A DNA stretch of 64,000 nt from contig NC_081408.1 of the NCBI RefSeq assembly GCF_030272615.1, positions 340,166,793-340,230,792 on the forward strand. The letters run 5' to 3'. This document shows, one piece after another, positions 45,906-58,601 of the stretch; the stretch's first letter is position 1; every line of letters begins with the position of its first letter. The translations under genes and the position numbers were made by a program. The notes under the pieces are model-generated. The model did no database searches. It had not been told where the DNA came from and was given only the letters and a program-made list of their open reading frames with translations. Source of the DNA: Cryptomeria japonica (Eukaryota; Streptophyta; Pinopsida; Cupressales; Cupressaceae).

Positions 45906-48900
45906 ATTGAAAGTTGGAAGGATGAGAGCATCTCTCCCCAGATTATTGTCAAGTCTTGTAGAAGATTCTTGTTGAGGACATGGAGAGTTATGATGCTGAC
46001 TGAGTTTGGTCTGGGCCTAGGGTTCTTTTTTTGAAGGGCCTTGGGGCTCTGGTCCTCGTAATTTTTGGGTCTGATCTTCAATAAATTTTTTACCCCTTTT
46101 ATTCAAAAAAGTAAGAATAGGGACGTCTTATTTGGGCTGATATATTCATTTCCTCGAGTTAAAGAGATTTACAAAGTTGACGAGGATGGAGAAATCAATT
46201 CATCACCCTAACCCTAAATGAGTCATCAGACATCGGGATTATTTTTCCCACCAGGCATCAACATAACTAAAAGCATGCTACCCCGATAGAGAAAGCTACC
46301 TCGATGGACAAAGCGTCAAGGTATTAAATTTTTGTTTTTATTTGCAAAGAGGTAATGTTATTTTAATTTTTTTTAATCTTTTTTAAATCAAGCAAAGGTA
46401 ATGTATTTTAATTTTTGCTTCTAATTTATTTTTAAAAGGTAAAATTGATTTTAAGAGGTTATTAATCAACATTTTACCTTTAAATTTATTTTTCTTGAAA
46501 GTAAATAATCTCATGTGTTTTCTATACAATATATTTACATTTTGAGATTTTTTAAATAATGTATAAAGTGACTTTTATAGATTTATTTTCTTTAATCTTT
46601 GATTATTGTAATTTAAGGAATGTCTCATTAGATATTTTTTCTTAATGGTTGTGTCATGTAAAGTTAATTTCTTTTTAGGGCAAATTAACTTTTATGAAAT
46701 ATTTCTAATGGCATTATATTTCAAGATAACCATATCAAAGGAAAAGTATTGAGTTTATTGCAATATCTCATTATGGTATTTTGTGTGTAGAAAATTATAT
46801 TTGTTTCTTGGGCGAACATTAGGAGGGAGTATTTCGTACTCAAAAGATTAAACATGATTCTTGATACTTCCTTATTTCAAGATAATAATCTCTTATTATT
46901 CTTAAAAGTATTATTGTAGGGAAATGTTATTATTTCAAAGACTAATGATTATTAGTTTTCCAAAAGTTAAATTTCCTTACCAAAAGAGGTTATTATAGCA
47001 AATTTCTTTTTACTTTGGAAATTATTCAATTGAAAGTAAATCACTCTCATTGGAATATTTACTCAAGGAGATCTCATTTACTTTTGGAGCCTTATTATAT
47101 CATATTTAAAAAAAATATTTTTACTCTAATTATGTGTAAATATTATATATCTCTTTAGGGTAAAGTATTTTTAATTTTTCCAAAGCGGGTCATTAAGTAA
47201 TCTTTTTAGGTTTTGGAAAGTTTTAATTCAAGTGTAATGTATCTCCAAAATGTTATTAATACAATATTATTATTCTTAGGGAATATTATTCTGTTTGAAT
47301 TTTTTATTTTGGTAAATCTTGTGACTATATGGCACAGTATTTTGAGTTATTTTTTCCCTAAGTATATATGGTATATTTCCTTTAAGGTCAAATTTGATCT
47401 CGCAAAAAGTTTTTAATGTTATTAAAGATATTATTTTAGCCCTAGAAGGATAAATATGTGATTTATTGCAACATCTAAATAGTGTTATTTCATGTGTAGA
47501 GAAAACATATTAATTCTTCCATGGGACAGGAAGTACTTCTTACTTTAATAAATTAATATAGTACTAGAAGATGTAATGATTTTATTATTTGTGAAAAATA
47601 CATTAAATCATTATCTTGGAAATACTTCCTCAATGGATGAAATATATTCAATAGTATTCATGAATAATATTGGATTAGTCAATTGGATGATATTTTCACC
47701 CTAAGTGAATAAAGTGGAACATGTGTATTAGGGTTAATTTTTTATGCGGAATCAAAGTGTGAATTTTTGTAAAATTATTTTCCAGAAAAGTTGCAAAACT
47801 TTGATTAAGGATAATTATTATTTATGTATCTAAAAAGATCTAATTTTTAATGCAAAACTTAACCAAAGGAAAATTATGATTTAGTTTCCATTTGAGGAAC
47901 CTGATTGGTTTAATTTATGTGCAGGAAACTTTTATCAAAGTTTGGAAATTAGGAACTCAAGTGGAAATGAAATATTAAATCTGCATTATTATTGTCTTAG
48001 TGTTGTATTTTAGGGATTCATTTGTAATTGTTTTTTAAACCAAAGGGTGTGTCCTTTGGGAATGCAACTATATGTAACTCCCTTCTATGTATGAAAGGGT
48101 GTGTCTTTTCATGTGTGCCGTTTGATTCATATATTTAAATGGAGTCAGTTTTACAGAAGGGAGGGAGATTTTCATAGAACATCATGTTGTTGTAAGGAGT
48201 GAAAGTCATTTGTACTAGGGAAGTCTATAGGAAGAAGTACCATTTTGTGCAAGAAATTTGTAATGGAGCATCTGCAAATGTAGCTTATGTATGCGATCAT
48301 TTTTTGAAGGTTAATATACAAGGTTCGTTGTTTCTTTTCCAAATATTGTGCACACTTTTGTGTTGATGATTACCTTCATCCTCTTGATAAATCTTTGTAT
48401 AGATTTTTTATGATGTGAATCACATGCTATTGCATTAAGTGAAAGATTGAGTTCTTATTGTTTGTGTAACACATACCAAACCTTCATAATTGGTGAGAAA
48501 TTATCTCTTGATTTGATACGATATTTTTTCCATAAAGTGTCATATATATCCCTGGATAGAGGCACTGGTCTATTATTGAGTTTTTAAGGTTTTGATCTAT
48601 ATGCATTCAAGATCCTTGAAAGAAAAAAATTCTTCCCAAATCCTATATGAACTGATCTATGCATATGTCTTTTAGGTCCTTAAAGCAATCTCATTTTCAA
48701 TATACATTCACAATCATTTCTTTTCAAGGTCATATATTTAAAGCACATAATAAAGCATAATTGCAGACAACAATTTGCTAGTTTGTAATTTGCTAAAAGG
48801 ATTAAATCCACTTGAAATAATCTCTTTTGTGCTTGAGAGTGTGAGGTACACCTACCTAGGTTTAGGGGAGCCTAAAGTGCAGAGGGATTTAGTCTTTGAC

Positions 48901-48992
48901 TATCCCTGCTCGTTGGCCAAGGCTGATTGGACTACTTGAGGATTTGGGAAGTCTTTGGGTTTTCCAATCTATGGTTTTGGGCACCAATAGAT

Positions 48993-49281
48993 TGGCGACT
49001 CTGCTGGGGAGTTGTCATACATAGTTTGACATTCACCTAGAAGCTTTGGTGTTTTTTCATTGAAGATTTGATCATTTTTGTTTTCCCCATCCGAGTCACA
49101 CAACAGATTGGTGACTCTACTGGGGAGTTGTTCAGAAGAAGTTTTTTGAATCTTTTATAGTTTGTTTCATACTCTATTGGAGGGAGGATCCCAAAAGATT
49201 AGTTAAGTTGGTTATATTTTCCTCTTAGGAGGTGGTGACTCTATATTAATAGTTTTTTTTCAGTTGGTGACTCTACTAAGG
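48993..49281 (+). repeat. LARD primer site and three diverged copies
   Basis: The primer site TGGCGACTCTGCTGGGGA at 48993-49011 follows LTR1 after three bases. Similar words recur at 49107-49130 (TTGGTGACTCTACTGGGGAG), 49233-49244 and 49264-49281 (TTGGTGACTCTACTAAGGG). Confidence 0.75.
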
Positions 49282-49379
49282 GAAGAAACTTGGGGGGAAA
49301 TGAGAATTCTACCCTTTGATAGTAATAGGAAATCTATTACAAAATGTCTCAAAATTAGCTGAGTAAACTATTTTTTCCA

Positions 49380-51302
49380 GTGGACAATAGGCCATTGGAC
49401 CTTAGAAGATTTTCATGTGAGATTGATGATATATTTTTACATTTTGTGCAAGTTATACCAAAATTTTATGGTGAACATAATGAATCAATAGAGTGGCATT
49501 TAAAAATATTCTATTTGTTTATAGAAAACCATGACATTGATGATGAAGGACAGGTAATGATGCTATTTGCCAAAACATTGAAAGATAGGGCAAGAGAGGA
49601 GTACAATTCATTACCCACGTAGTGGCTTTCATCATGGAGGGATTTCGAGCAATAGTTTTTTCATATGTTTCGTGATGCAGGTGAGGAAGAGGATGACATT
49701 TGCTATGAGCTTGATGGAAACCAGATTTACACTATGGAGGAAGAATCTTGCATTTCTCCTCTGGATACATTTCTTGACATAGAGAAATAGGAAAATGAAT
49801 CTGCAACACAATTATGTTTCAGGATGTTCAGTATATACACAAAAATACCTTTGAACATCATGCCCTCATTGTCAGAAAAAATGCAAGAGTTGGGGATTTA
49901 TCATGATCCCCTGGTAGGGCTTCTACTTGAAATTGTATATGAAGGCATGTTAGAGGAAGAATATAGTGATGATCCATTTTCAAATAGTGAAGAAACTATG
50001 GATTTAAATATCGAAGAATCCATACACGTAGAAGCAAATATAAATAATAAAGAGGAAACATTTCTTAGTACAGAAGAAATTTCTTATCTGTTAGAAAAGG
50101 AATATGAAAGGTATGTTCAAAAAAATGGTCCAATTTTTTTTAAAATAAAGAAAACTAATGGATTAGGGCACATTCAGGGTGTGTTTGATGAAGTAAAATA
50201 TGATTCCTAGGGAGATAATATATCAGAGGAAAAAATCAGTGAGGATAGTTTTCTTATGGACAAAACAAATTACGATTCTCAAAATAATGAGAAGTACATA
50301 CACAGTAATGAGTGTAATATGGAGTATGTGCTTAAAAATCCTTTTGAATTTTTTTTAAATCTTCAGTATCATGAGACTTCACAGGAATGTGAGGAAATAA
50401 TTTCTAAATGTGAATATTTTTTTAGCCCCTCTTGTAAAATAAACATTTACCATCCAGGGTGTGAAGATGAAATGGATTTACATTCTATATATAGATTTGA
50501 AGGAGCTTCAACAAAGCACAATGATGAAGATTTTCAGGAAGATACTTTCAGTAAAGGTATGTATTGTGATTTTGCGTATGATTTCTTACATGTTGAAGCA
50601 CGAGAAGATTCCCAATGAGATAGGAAGGATTCCCCTATATTCTTAAATAAATCAATTAAGGAAAGTACAGAAGAAGCTAGGGTTGAGAATCATTTTAATT
50701 TTTCAAAGTTATTATATAATAAAACTATGGAAGAAAAGGAAACACATGGGAAAAATGGTAAAATATTTTCACATAATATCTGTGATAGTAATACATGTTC
50801 AGAAACCCTACTTGAAAGACAAAAGGAGGAAAAAGGTACTTTTGAAGATGACCTAAATTTTTCAAAATTACCATATGATAATATTGTGGAATATGAAAAA
50901 ATAATATGTGGTGATGTAATACTTTTTCAAAATACTCATGAAAATGAGGTTTGTCAAAAGTTGATGTGCATAGAAAGTATAATGTCATTTGAGTATAAGA
51001 ATATAATACAACATGACACAAAAGATGATTGTTAAAATTTGGAGGACCTCAATTCATATATTATGATTCAAGAGACAAATATTTCAAAGGATTATAAGGA
51101 ATATTTACCAATTATTTTTCACCCAAGGAATGTTGCACAGTCCAAAAATACGTTGCACAGTGAAAAGAATATTCTAATTTATAATATTGAAGTTCTCTAT
51201 GAAAATTACACTCAGGAAAAGATTATATATGTTGAAAATGATTTAAATTTTTTAAAAGAGGAGGCATATGACAACATATTAGGGTGTGCACTGGAGAAAT
51301 AA
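49380..51302 (+). pseudogene. LARD 640-codon gag-like/acidic orphan frame
   Basis: One frame runs from ATG 49380 to 51302, broken by about six stops (the first a TAG at 49620-49622). The first 80 residues resemble gypsy gag capsid (VQVIPKFYGEHNESIEWHLK, MMLFAKTLKDRAREEYNSLP). The remaining roughly 560 residues are strongly acidic and Asn/Lys-rich (EEEYSDDPFSNSEETMDLNI) with no recognised domain, knuckle, protease or RT. It is probably a particle-type protein specific to this element. The single frame over 1.9 kb suggests it was once selected. Confidence 0.7.
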
Positions 51303-51578
51303 TTGCAAAGTTAGAAGTTTGGAAGCCAAAGGTGATCAAGGATTTCGTAACCAAGAAATATTAATGGAATACATTGCGTCTCATAGGTACATATTATTAT
51401 AGGAACAAAATCAGGTATTTGACAGAGGGAAGAGAAAATGTTAATTTGTGGGGGCCTAGGACTACCCAAGATTCAAAGGAGAACCTACATAAGGGGTGTT
51501 GTCTAATGGTATGCTTTTCCTGAGATAACTGGGATCTCGCTATGCTCATAGGGAGCATACATCCCTAGAAAGAGCCAT
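51303..51578 (+). other. LARD 3' interior
   Basis: No gene is seen. GAGGGAAGAGAAAA at 51425-51438 looks like a polypurine tract but lies 140 bases before the proven LTR2 start. It may be an internal tract or a relic of an earlier LTR edge. Confidence 0.45.
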
Positions 51579-54500
51579 TGTTGGAACCCTAAAATTGTGA
51601 AATTTTAGAGTTATAGTTTTGATGCACAAAAAGAGATATCTAAATTCAATCATGTGCAATGCCTATAATTGAGTAGGGTTCTTTCATTTCCAACTCTCAG
51701 GTACCAGGTTCGATGCATCGAGTTTCAAGTATGTATGTAGTTGCAAATGCGAAAGGATTCTAGGTACACCTTTTGAATCACAATTTCTTGTCACATAAAC
51801 ATTATCTTGTCAAGCTTATTATTTGTCTACATTTTGTACTGTAAACTAGGAGATTTCGTTTCAAGTTTTGAGTTCTCACGATATCATTTAATAAGTTTTC
51901 TAACAATGATCCAGATGCAGTTTACTCAATTTTTTCAATTGTGAGATTATTTTTTAATAAAGTGCTTATGTTTGAACATTATTCAATGTCTTTCTTAACT
52001 CTTGTATGAAATGAGTGAAATTTACAAAAATGAAAGTTGTCAACTTTGGTGATTAAAATATTAGCACTCATGAATGATCTTGGGAAACCGATTGGCAAAA
52101 TGTTTGTTGGTATATGAGACTATTCTCCTATGCGATCTAATGAAAATCAGAGAAGTTCTGGCATGCTTTTTAATTATTTTTGACTGCTCGTGGCATAAAA
52201 ATGCATCATAAAAAGGTTTTAAATATGCAAAATTGGAAGGCAACCCACCTAATATTTTGATGCCAAATGTTTCCATTTTCAATTTTGGAAAGATTGAAGT
52301 TGATTTGATGTATTAATTTAAAATTTTATGTTGTTTACGACTAGCTCTAACAGGTCAGTTTACAAAGCAAGTACCAAAATTTGGCGAGTTAATTGAAATT
52401 TGAAATAAAACCCATATTTTATTTAAATTATTATAAGTTTTGGCTAGGTTTCATGGTAATCAGACACTTGGTTAGTTGGCAATGAAATTACACTAGAATG
52501 AGCTGTAGGAATTTATTTTTTTTTAGTTTTTTTGCATAGTTTGAAGCAGTTTGCAAAAGGAAATACTGAGTTTATCTATTGATGCTAATTATGTTGTTGA
52601 TGTTGGGGCTATAGATGGATCTATTGTTGTAGGATATGCCTTTGGATCAGCCGCTAATGCAAAAGACATCATCTGCCCTTGTTCTTGAGACGATGTCACA
52701 TATGCCTAGCTTTACAAGTATTGGACCGAACTCTCATCATCTTTTCAATAGGAGCTATTACGTATTGATAAACAACTTTTTATAAAGAATTGCGAAGAGC
52801 CTATATTGTTCATGCTACAATGGATTTCTCATATCCATCTATTAATACCAACGACAATGGTGAAAAGCTGGTAGAATTGTATGATATATTATAAATGATT
52901 GGATCTAATACAACATAGGCACGCTGGTTTAGGGTGCACAAGAGATATATAGAGGCAAATTTTGATGCTTTTGAGGTCAGATATAAGCAAAAATGGCGAA
53001 GTGAAGTTGTATAACAAAAAGTGATCATCTTTCATAGGGAATTTGCTTCAAGGACAATGGTTTTCAAATACCGCCAAGGTCACCATGGAAAGCATGTAGC
53101 GCTCAATCAAAGCCTCTTCACTCAGTTACCACGCTTTGGGAACAATCATGTTGGGTATTTTGGAGCAGACATGAATCATCTAGGCAAGCGGGATGAAAGA
53201 AGCCCATCAATTGTTGTTGTGATAATAAGCATCAATTGTCCCTATTCCAACTGTTACATCTTCAGAATTCAATAGTAGAAACACTATCACGAAATAATTT
53301 CATAGCTGGGAGACATGTCTAAAGAATTGTTGGAGAAGCATAAGGATAATAAGAAGAGGGACATCTTATTGGGGCTGATATATTCATTTCCTCCAGTTAA
53401 AGAGATCTACAAAGTTGATGAGGATGGAGAAATCAATCTGTCACACTAACCCTAAACGAGTCATCGAGCATCGAGATTATTTTTCCCATCGGGCATCAGC
53501 ATAACTAAAAACATGCTACCTCGATAGAGCAAGCTACCCCGATGGACAAAGCGTGAAGGTATTGAATTTTAGTTTTTATTTGCAAAGAGGTAATGCTATT
53601 TTTTATATTTTTTTTATCTTTTTTAAATCAAGCAAAGGTAATGCATTTTAATTTTTGCTTCTGATTTATTTTTAAAAGGTAAAATTGATTTTAAGAGGTT
53701 ATTAATTAACATTTTACCTTTAAATTTAATTTTTCTTGAAAGTAAATATTCTCATGTGTTTTCAATATAATATATTTACATTTTGAGATTTTTCAAATAA
53801 TGTATAAAGTGACTTTTATAGATTTATTTTCTTTAATCTTTGATTATTGTAATTTAAGGAATGTCTCATTAGATATTTTTCCCTAATGGTTGTGTCATGT
53901 AAAGTTAATTTTCTTTTAGGGCAAATTAATTTTTATGAAATATTTCTAATGGCATTATATTTCAAGATAACCATATCAAAGGAAAAGTATTGAGTTTATT
54001 GCAATATCTCATTATGGTATTTTGTGTGCAAAAAATTATATTTGTTTCTTGGGCGAACATTAGGAGGGAGTATTTCGTACTCAAAAGATTAAACATGATT
54101 CTTGAGACTGCCTTATTTCAAGATAATAATCCCTTATTATTCTTAAAAGTATTATTGTAGGGAAATGTTATTATTTCAAAGACTAATGATTATTAGTTTT
54201 CCAAAAGTTAAATTTTCCTACCAAAAGAAGTTATTATAGAAAATTTCTTTTTACTTTGGAAATTAATCAAGTGAAAGTAAATCACTCTCATTGGAATATT
54301 TACTCAAGGAGATTTCATTTACTTTTGTAGCCTTATTATATCATATTTTTGAGAAATACTTTTACTCTAATTATGTGTAAAGATTATATATCTCTTTAGG
54401 GTAAAGTATTTTTAAGTTTTCCAAATCAGGTCATTAATTAATATTTTTAGGTTTTGGAATGTTTTAATTAAAGTGTAATGTATCCCAAAAATGTTATTAA

Positions 54501-55484
54501 TACAATATTGTTATTCTTAGGGAATATTATTCTTTTTGAATTTTTTTATTTTGGTAAATCTTGTGACTATATGGCACAGTTTTTTGAGTTATTTTTTCCC
54601 TAAGTATATATGGTATATTTCCTTTTAGGTCAAATTTGATCTCGCAAAATGTTTCTAATGTTATTAAAGATATTATTTTAGCCCTAGAAGGATAAATGTG
54701 TGATTTATTGCAATATCTAAATAGTGTTATTTCATGTGCAGAGAAAACATATTAATTCTTCCATGTGACAGGAAGTACTTCTTACTTTAATAAATTAATA
54801 TAATACTAGAAGATGTAATGATTTTATTATTTGTGAAAAATACATTAAATCATTATCTTGGAAATACTTCCTTAATGGATGAAATATATTCAATAGTATT
54901 CATGAATAATATTGGATTAGTCAATTGGATGATATTTTCACCCTAAGTGAATAAAGTGGAGCATGCATATTACTTGGTTAATTTTTTATGCGGAATCAAA
55001 GTGAATTTTTGTAAAAGTATTTTCCAGAAAAGATGTAAAAAATTTGATTAAGGAGAATTATTATTTATGTATCTAAAAAGTTCTAATTTTTAATGTAAAA
55101 CTTAACCAAAGGAAAATCATGATTTACTTTTCATTTGAGGAACCTGATTGATTTAATTTATGTGCTGGACAGTTTTATCAAAGTTTGGAAATTAGGAACT
55201 CAAGCAGAAACGAAATATGAAATCTACATTATTTAAAGCACATAATAAAGCATAATTGCAGACAACAATTTACTAGTTTGTAATTTGCTAAAAGGCTTAA
55301 ATCCACTTTAAATAATCTCTTTTGTGCTTCAAAGTTTGAGGTACACCCGCCTAGGTTTAGTGGAGCCTAAAGTGCAGAGGGATTTAGTCTTTGACTATCC
55401 CTGTTCGTTGGCCAAGGCTGATTGGACTACTTGAGGATTTGGCAAATCTTTAGGTTTTCCAATCTATGTTTTTGGGCACCAACA
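51579..55484 (+). repeat. LARD 3' LTR
   Basis: This 3906-bp copy of LTR1 lacks the LINE and lacks a block equivalent to 47991-48735. It starts TGTTGGAACCC and ends CACCAACA, followed by TACTT. Confidence 0.9.
52985..53350 (+). pseudogene. Argonaute PIWI-like fragment in LARD LTR2
   Basis: This is the second LTR copy of the fragment at 39640-39993, less broken. It reads GKHVALNQSLFTQLPRFGNN, HVGYFGADMNHLG, ERSPSIVVVIISINCPYSNCY, two stops, then KHYHEII, LGDMSKELLEKHKDNKKRD. The tail matches the Argonaute stretch Q-x-H-R-x-E-x-I-x-x-(L/F)G-x-M-x-x-EL that follows NWP-x-x-NRY. GAD Asp is at 53168-53170. Since it is inside the LTR it is the same capture as LTR1, not an independent one. Confidence 0.65.
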
Positions 55485-55489
55485 TACTT

Positions 55490-56778
55490 TTTCAGATATA
55501 CCTTAGGTTCCAGTTCCTTTTTGGTTTGGATGCTTTGTGTCACTCTTGTGCTTTTTGTTATCGAAGGTGCTTGCTCAACCTTTTTTCTTTTACCTTTATG
55601 ACTTGTGGTTGAAACACTACTGGTTTCAAGTTTTCCAGATTGAACATCAATTTTATCTAGTCTTGTCTTCTCTTTATCTATTTGAGATGCCAACAGGTTA
55701 TTGGCATAACCGATCAATGTCATAATTGACTTCATAGCTCATGTCTTCTATCTCTTCTTCTCTATACTCAATAGCCTCCATTAGACAAAAATTAGTGGTT
55801 ACTGTGAAAATAATATCCTTAGCAAATTTTTTCACCACATCTTCAGGTAACCTTACCCTCATACTCATTTTATTTTGAAATTCATTGAAATATTTATTCA
55901 TTGTAGCAGAGAAGGTGTTCCTCACAACCTTAATACTGTTCTTAATCTGGGCAGTTACTGGTAGATCCTTAGACCATTCAAGATCACCAATTCCTGGTAG
56001 GAAATTATGGAAATAAAAGAATAAACCAATCAACAACTGACCAAATTTAAACTTTTGACTGTTATCCTTCTCGATAGACTAAATATTTAAGACTAATTGG
56101 CTCCATATGACCTCACATAGTTCATAATTGTCCTTTTTCAGCTATCATTTTATAAGCAGTATGCACTGTTGTAGATGGAACACTATTCATTCTACTAGAG
56201 TAGAATATCCGGTATCCTATAACCATAGTTGCCAATTTAACCACTGGGTCTCTGATGTTATTGATAAAAAAAGAATGTCCATTAGAGGTTGATGAGGTTA
56301 GAGTGTTTACTGTCTCTTTTGATATTCGCCTTAGCTTAGGCACTTCATCAGTTGAACAAAAACTAGTTATTGCTTGAATAGCCTCCTTGGTTATAGTGTG
56401 AGCCCTTTCCAAATACATGTTTTCCCCATGAACGTGACTTAGATTAATTCGGATATGTTCCTCTTCAAAATATTTAAGAAAATAAGTAGCATTATGAAAT
56501 CCTTTCTCATAAACCCTAATATACTCAGGTTGAATCTTTCTATTTTCATCGCAAAGGGATTTCAACTGAGAATAGATTGACAATGGTCCTAAATCTTCAA
56601 TCTTACAATCAATGTAGCTAGACAAATCTACTTTCACTACAACTCCATTAGGAACTTGAGATAAAGCATTATAAGACACAATCCGTTTCGACTTCATAAC
56701 TTCCATAGGTTGAGATGTGATCATTAATTTCTCTACTTGTTTAAACGATGAAGCCATTATAGATAAAATAGATTCCAA
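55490..56778 (-). pseudogene. CopB orphan coding region, 5' part
   Basis: Not recognised. The main open stretch (56122-56778, 218 residues) starts MESILSIMASSFKQVEKLM and is helix-rich with no known motif. Further stretches at 55698-56036 and 55490-55735 follow in other frames, the last Lys/Ser/Thr-rich. It continues beyond LARD at 38183. It lies where pol should be in a copia element. It could be an unusual gag extension or a captured host gene. Confidence 0.5.
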
Positions 56779-57139
56779 GCAAGATTTTTCAAAGAAATAC
56801 CTTAGATTACTTGGGTTGCCTTAGTTACCGGTTGATTACTCAAACGCACACCAATTCATTCTTCACTAACCTTCAAATCAGCTTGCTCATGCAAATCATG
56901 ATACAACTTCAACTAAAATCTTCTAGCAATCCTTTCTTCGCTCTCCAAGTGCTTAAAAATTCTCTCTCGAATGCATTAGAATAAAAATAACAAACAAAAA
57001 CTTGTTTTTATCTTTTCTACCTACTACATTAAATGCTTTCTCGTTAGGGTTACAAACCCTAATTACACTACTTAATGATGTATATAGTATTGTCAAATGA
57101 AAAACCAGTTGATAAACTTTTGAAAAACTGTTTGTCTAA

Positions 57140-58540
57140 AGTTATCAAAATTTACATGCATTCACACTCTCTTACCACTTATTCTTTTCAAGGGGTCTGA
57201 AAGTAGATTTTACTACTATGCTTCCCTTAGCCATATTGAAAGGCTCAGTTCATCGGTGCAGGATTCTTCACACTTGGTGAAGGAATATTTTCTTCTATAG
57301 GAATATCATCACTCTTTTTTTTCCATATTCGATTCATTTCTTCTCTGCTTTCCTCAATATTTACCTTCTCCTTTCCTTTTTGATCTTTAGAATGATTAAT
57401 CGATTTTTTCTATTTGGATCTACAAAAATTTTCCATGAGTCTTGGTTTATGATAATGATAGTAGGTCATTCCAGATGATCTCCAAGGTCTTGCATTGCCT
57501 CTTCTAGTTCTTCTTCTGCAGTTTATAGCCACATGACCAAAGTTGTTACAAATGGTGCAAATGACATTCGTTACCTTTTCCATCTCAAATGGACTAAACC
57601 GGTTGACATAGGGTCTTTGTCAGTTCATGTTGCCCTAGTTATCATAGTTTCTCATCTAGTTGCCATTAGGTCTAGGATTCATGTTTGGTACTAGATTATT
57701 TGCTCCATATTTGCATTCAACTGATCTACGTCCATGCATATTGCATGTGAAACAATGACCTTAAAATTTATTGGACATATACCTAGTATTTGTATTGTAA
57801 CTTGCATTTCCATTAGGTTTGTTTCTACACACATTCAAGGTATGACCAGGTATAATGAAAACAAAGAAAAAAGGTTTAAAAACCTTCTTACCGGTAGGCT
57901 TATTAGCCTTAGTAGAAGTTTTATCCTTATGAATGTTGCTCTTTGTACTAGAAGATTCTCCTTTCTTAGATGTGTTAAAACCAAGTCTAGAGGTATAACC
58001 TTTCATCCTTTGTGATTGGATTTTTTCATCTAGCAAGGTAGAAATTTTGTTGAACTTTTCCAGTTTCTCATTAGCTTTAGTGAGCTTCCTGGTAAGATCT
58101 TCATTGTGTCTAGATAGATCTCTCTCAGAGATGATGCTGATTCAATATCTAGCTGTAAGGTCTCTATTTCTTCTTTCTCTGCATGCCAATGCTCATGTGA
58201 AGTACCATTCTCTCACTTGATCTTGGAAATCTCATGATCTCTTTCTTTGATGAGATCTTCAGTTGTCCTCTTGGCTTCCAGTTCCTGACTCATGCGGATA
58301 GTTAGGCTTTCTATTTCTCGCCTCAGATTTAGATTTTCACTATTTAGTTTTTCAACTTCCTCAGCTAAAGCATCAATATTGGCCTCATCTGAAGAACTAT
58401 TATCAAATATTTCCAACAGTTGTTCAATTATCTCTCTCCTTTTGACTTGACAAGCTTTCAGTCTAACCCTTAGGGTTTCAAGCTCATTTCTACTAGCTTC
58501 AAGATCTCTAGCCATCTCAAAGTAGCTCATATCCCCCATG
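57140..58540 (-). pseudogene. CopB gag-like region with coiled coil and zinc knuckles
   Basis: It begins shortly after the primer site; a likely start is MGDMSYFEMARDLEASRN near 58539. Residues through 58213 form a long coiled coil rich in Glu, Leu and Arg (LAEEVEKLNSENLNLRREIE). After stops come knuckle-like motifs: CFTCNMHGRRSVEC (about 57700-57740, His replaced by Arg) and CTICNNFGHVAINC (about 57525-57566, C-x2-C-x4-H-x4-C). Gag binds element RNA. The N-terminal capsid part normally expected ahead of the knuckles is not recognisable. Confidence 0.65.
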
Positions 58541-58588
58541 GTGGATTTAATGTTTCCTTCCAAGTTATTAGGCTTTAAAGAAGTTAGT

Positions 58589-58601
58589 CTTTGATACCAA
58601 T
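58589..58601 (-). other. CopB primer binding site
   Basis: On the element strand ATTGGTATCAAAGAC follows the 5' LTR end ...GTCCATCA. It matches the initiator-Met tRNA site (TGGTATCAGAGC) typical of plant copia elements with one change. Confidence 0.85.

Larger units (their letters stand above)
39994..46112 (+). mobile_element. L1-type LINE inserted in LARD LTR1
   Basis: This 6.1-kb non-LTR element is flanked by a 15-bp target duplication with one mismatch (AAGAAGAGGGACGTC at 39979-39993, AAGAATAGGGACGTC at 46113-46127). It ends in a short A-rich tail (TTCAAAAAAGT). Both ORFs are present in order with all expected domains but broken by many TAG stops. The length and 5' position suggest near full length. 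Confidence 0.92.
38189..48989 (+). repeat. LARD 5' LTR (contains the LINE)
   Basis: This is collinear with 51579-55484 on both sides of a LINE at 39994-46112. It ends CACCAATA, where LTR2 ends CACCAACA. It contains about 745 bp (47991-48735) missing from LTR2, including a TATA-like TATATTTAAATGG near 48137. The LTR copies differ at up to about one base in ten near their start and less further in. Confidence 0.88.
38189..55484 (+). mobile_element. LARD: giant-LTR non-autonomous Ty3/gypsy element
   Basis: The termini are TGTTGG...CCAACA with target duplication TACTT on both sides (38184-38188 and 55485-55489). LTR1 is 38189-48989 including a LINE insertion (about 4.7 kb without it) and LTR2 is 51579-55484 (3.9 kb). 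The interior is only 2.6 kb and encodes one gag-like/orphan frame with no pol. This matches the class called large retrotransposon derivatives. The primer site TGGCGACTCTGCTGGGGA is one base from the complement of a plant tRNA-Arg 3' end as I recall it; some Ogre/Tat elements use tRNA-Arg. Confidence 0.92.

Noticed and set aside
51439-51578. LARD LTR2 starting at 51439 after a purine tract (TGTTAATTTG)
   Set aside because: LTR1 has no equivalent of 51439-51578, and the TACTT duplication fixes the start at the TGTTGG word (38189 and 51579).
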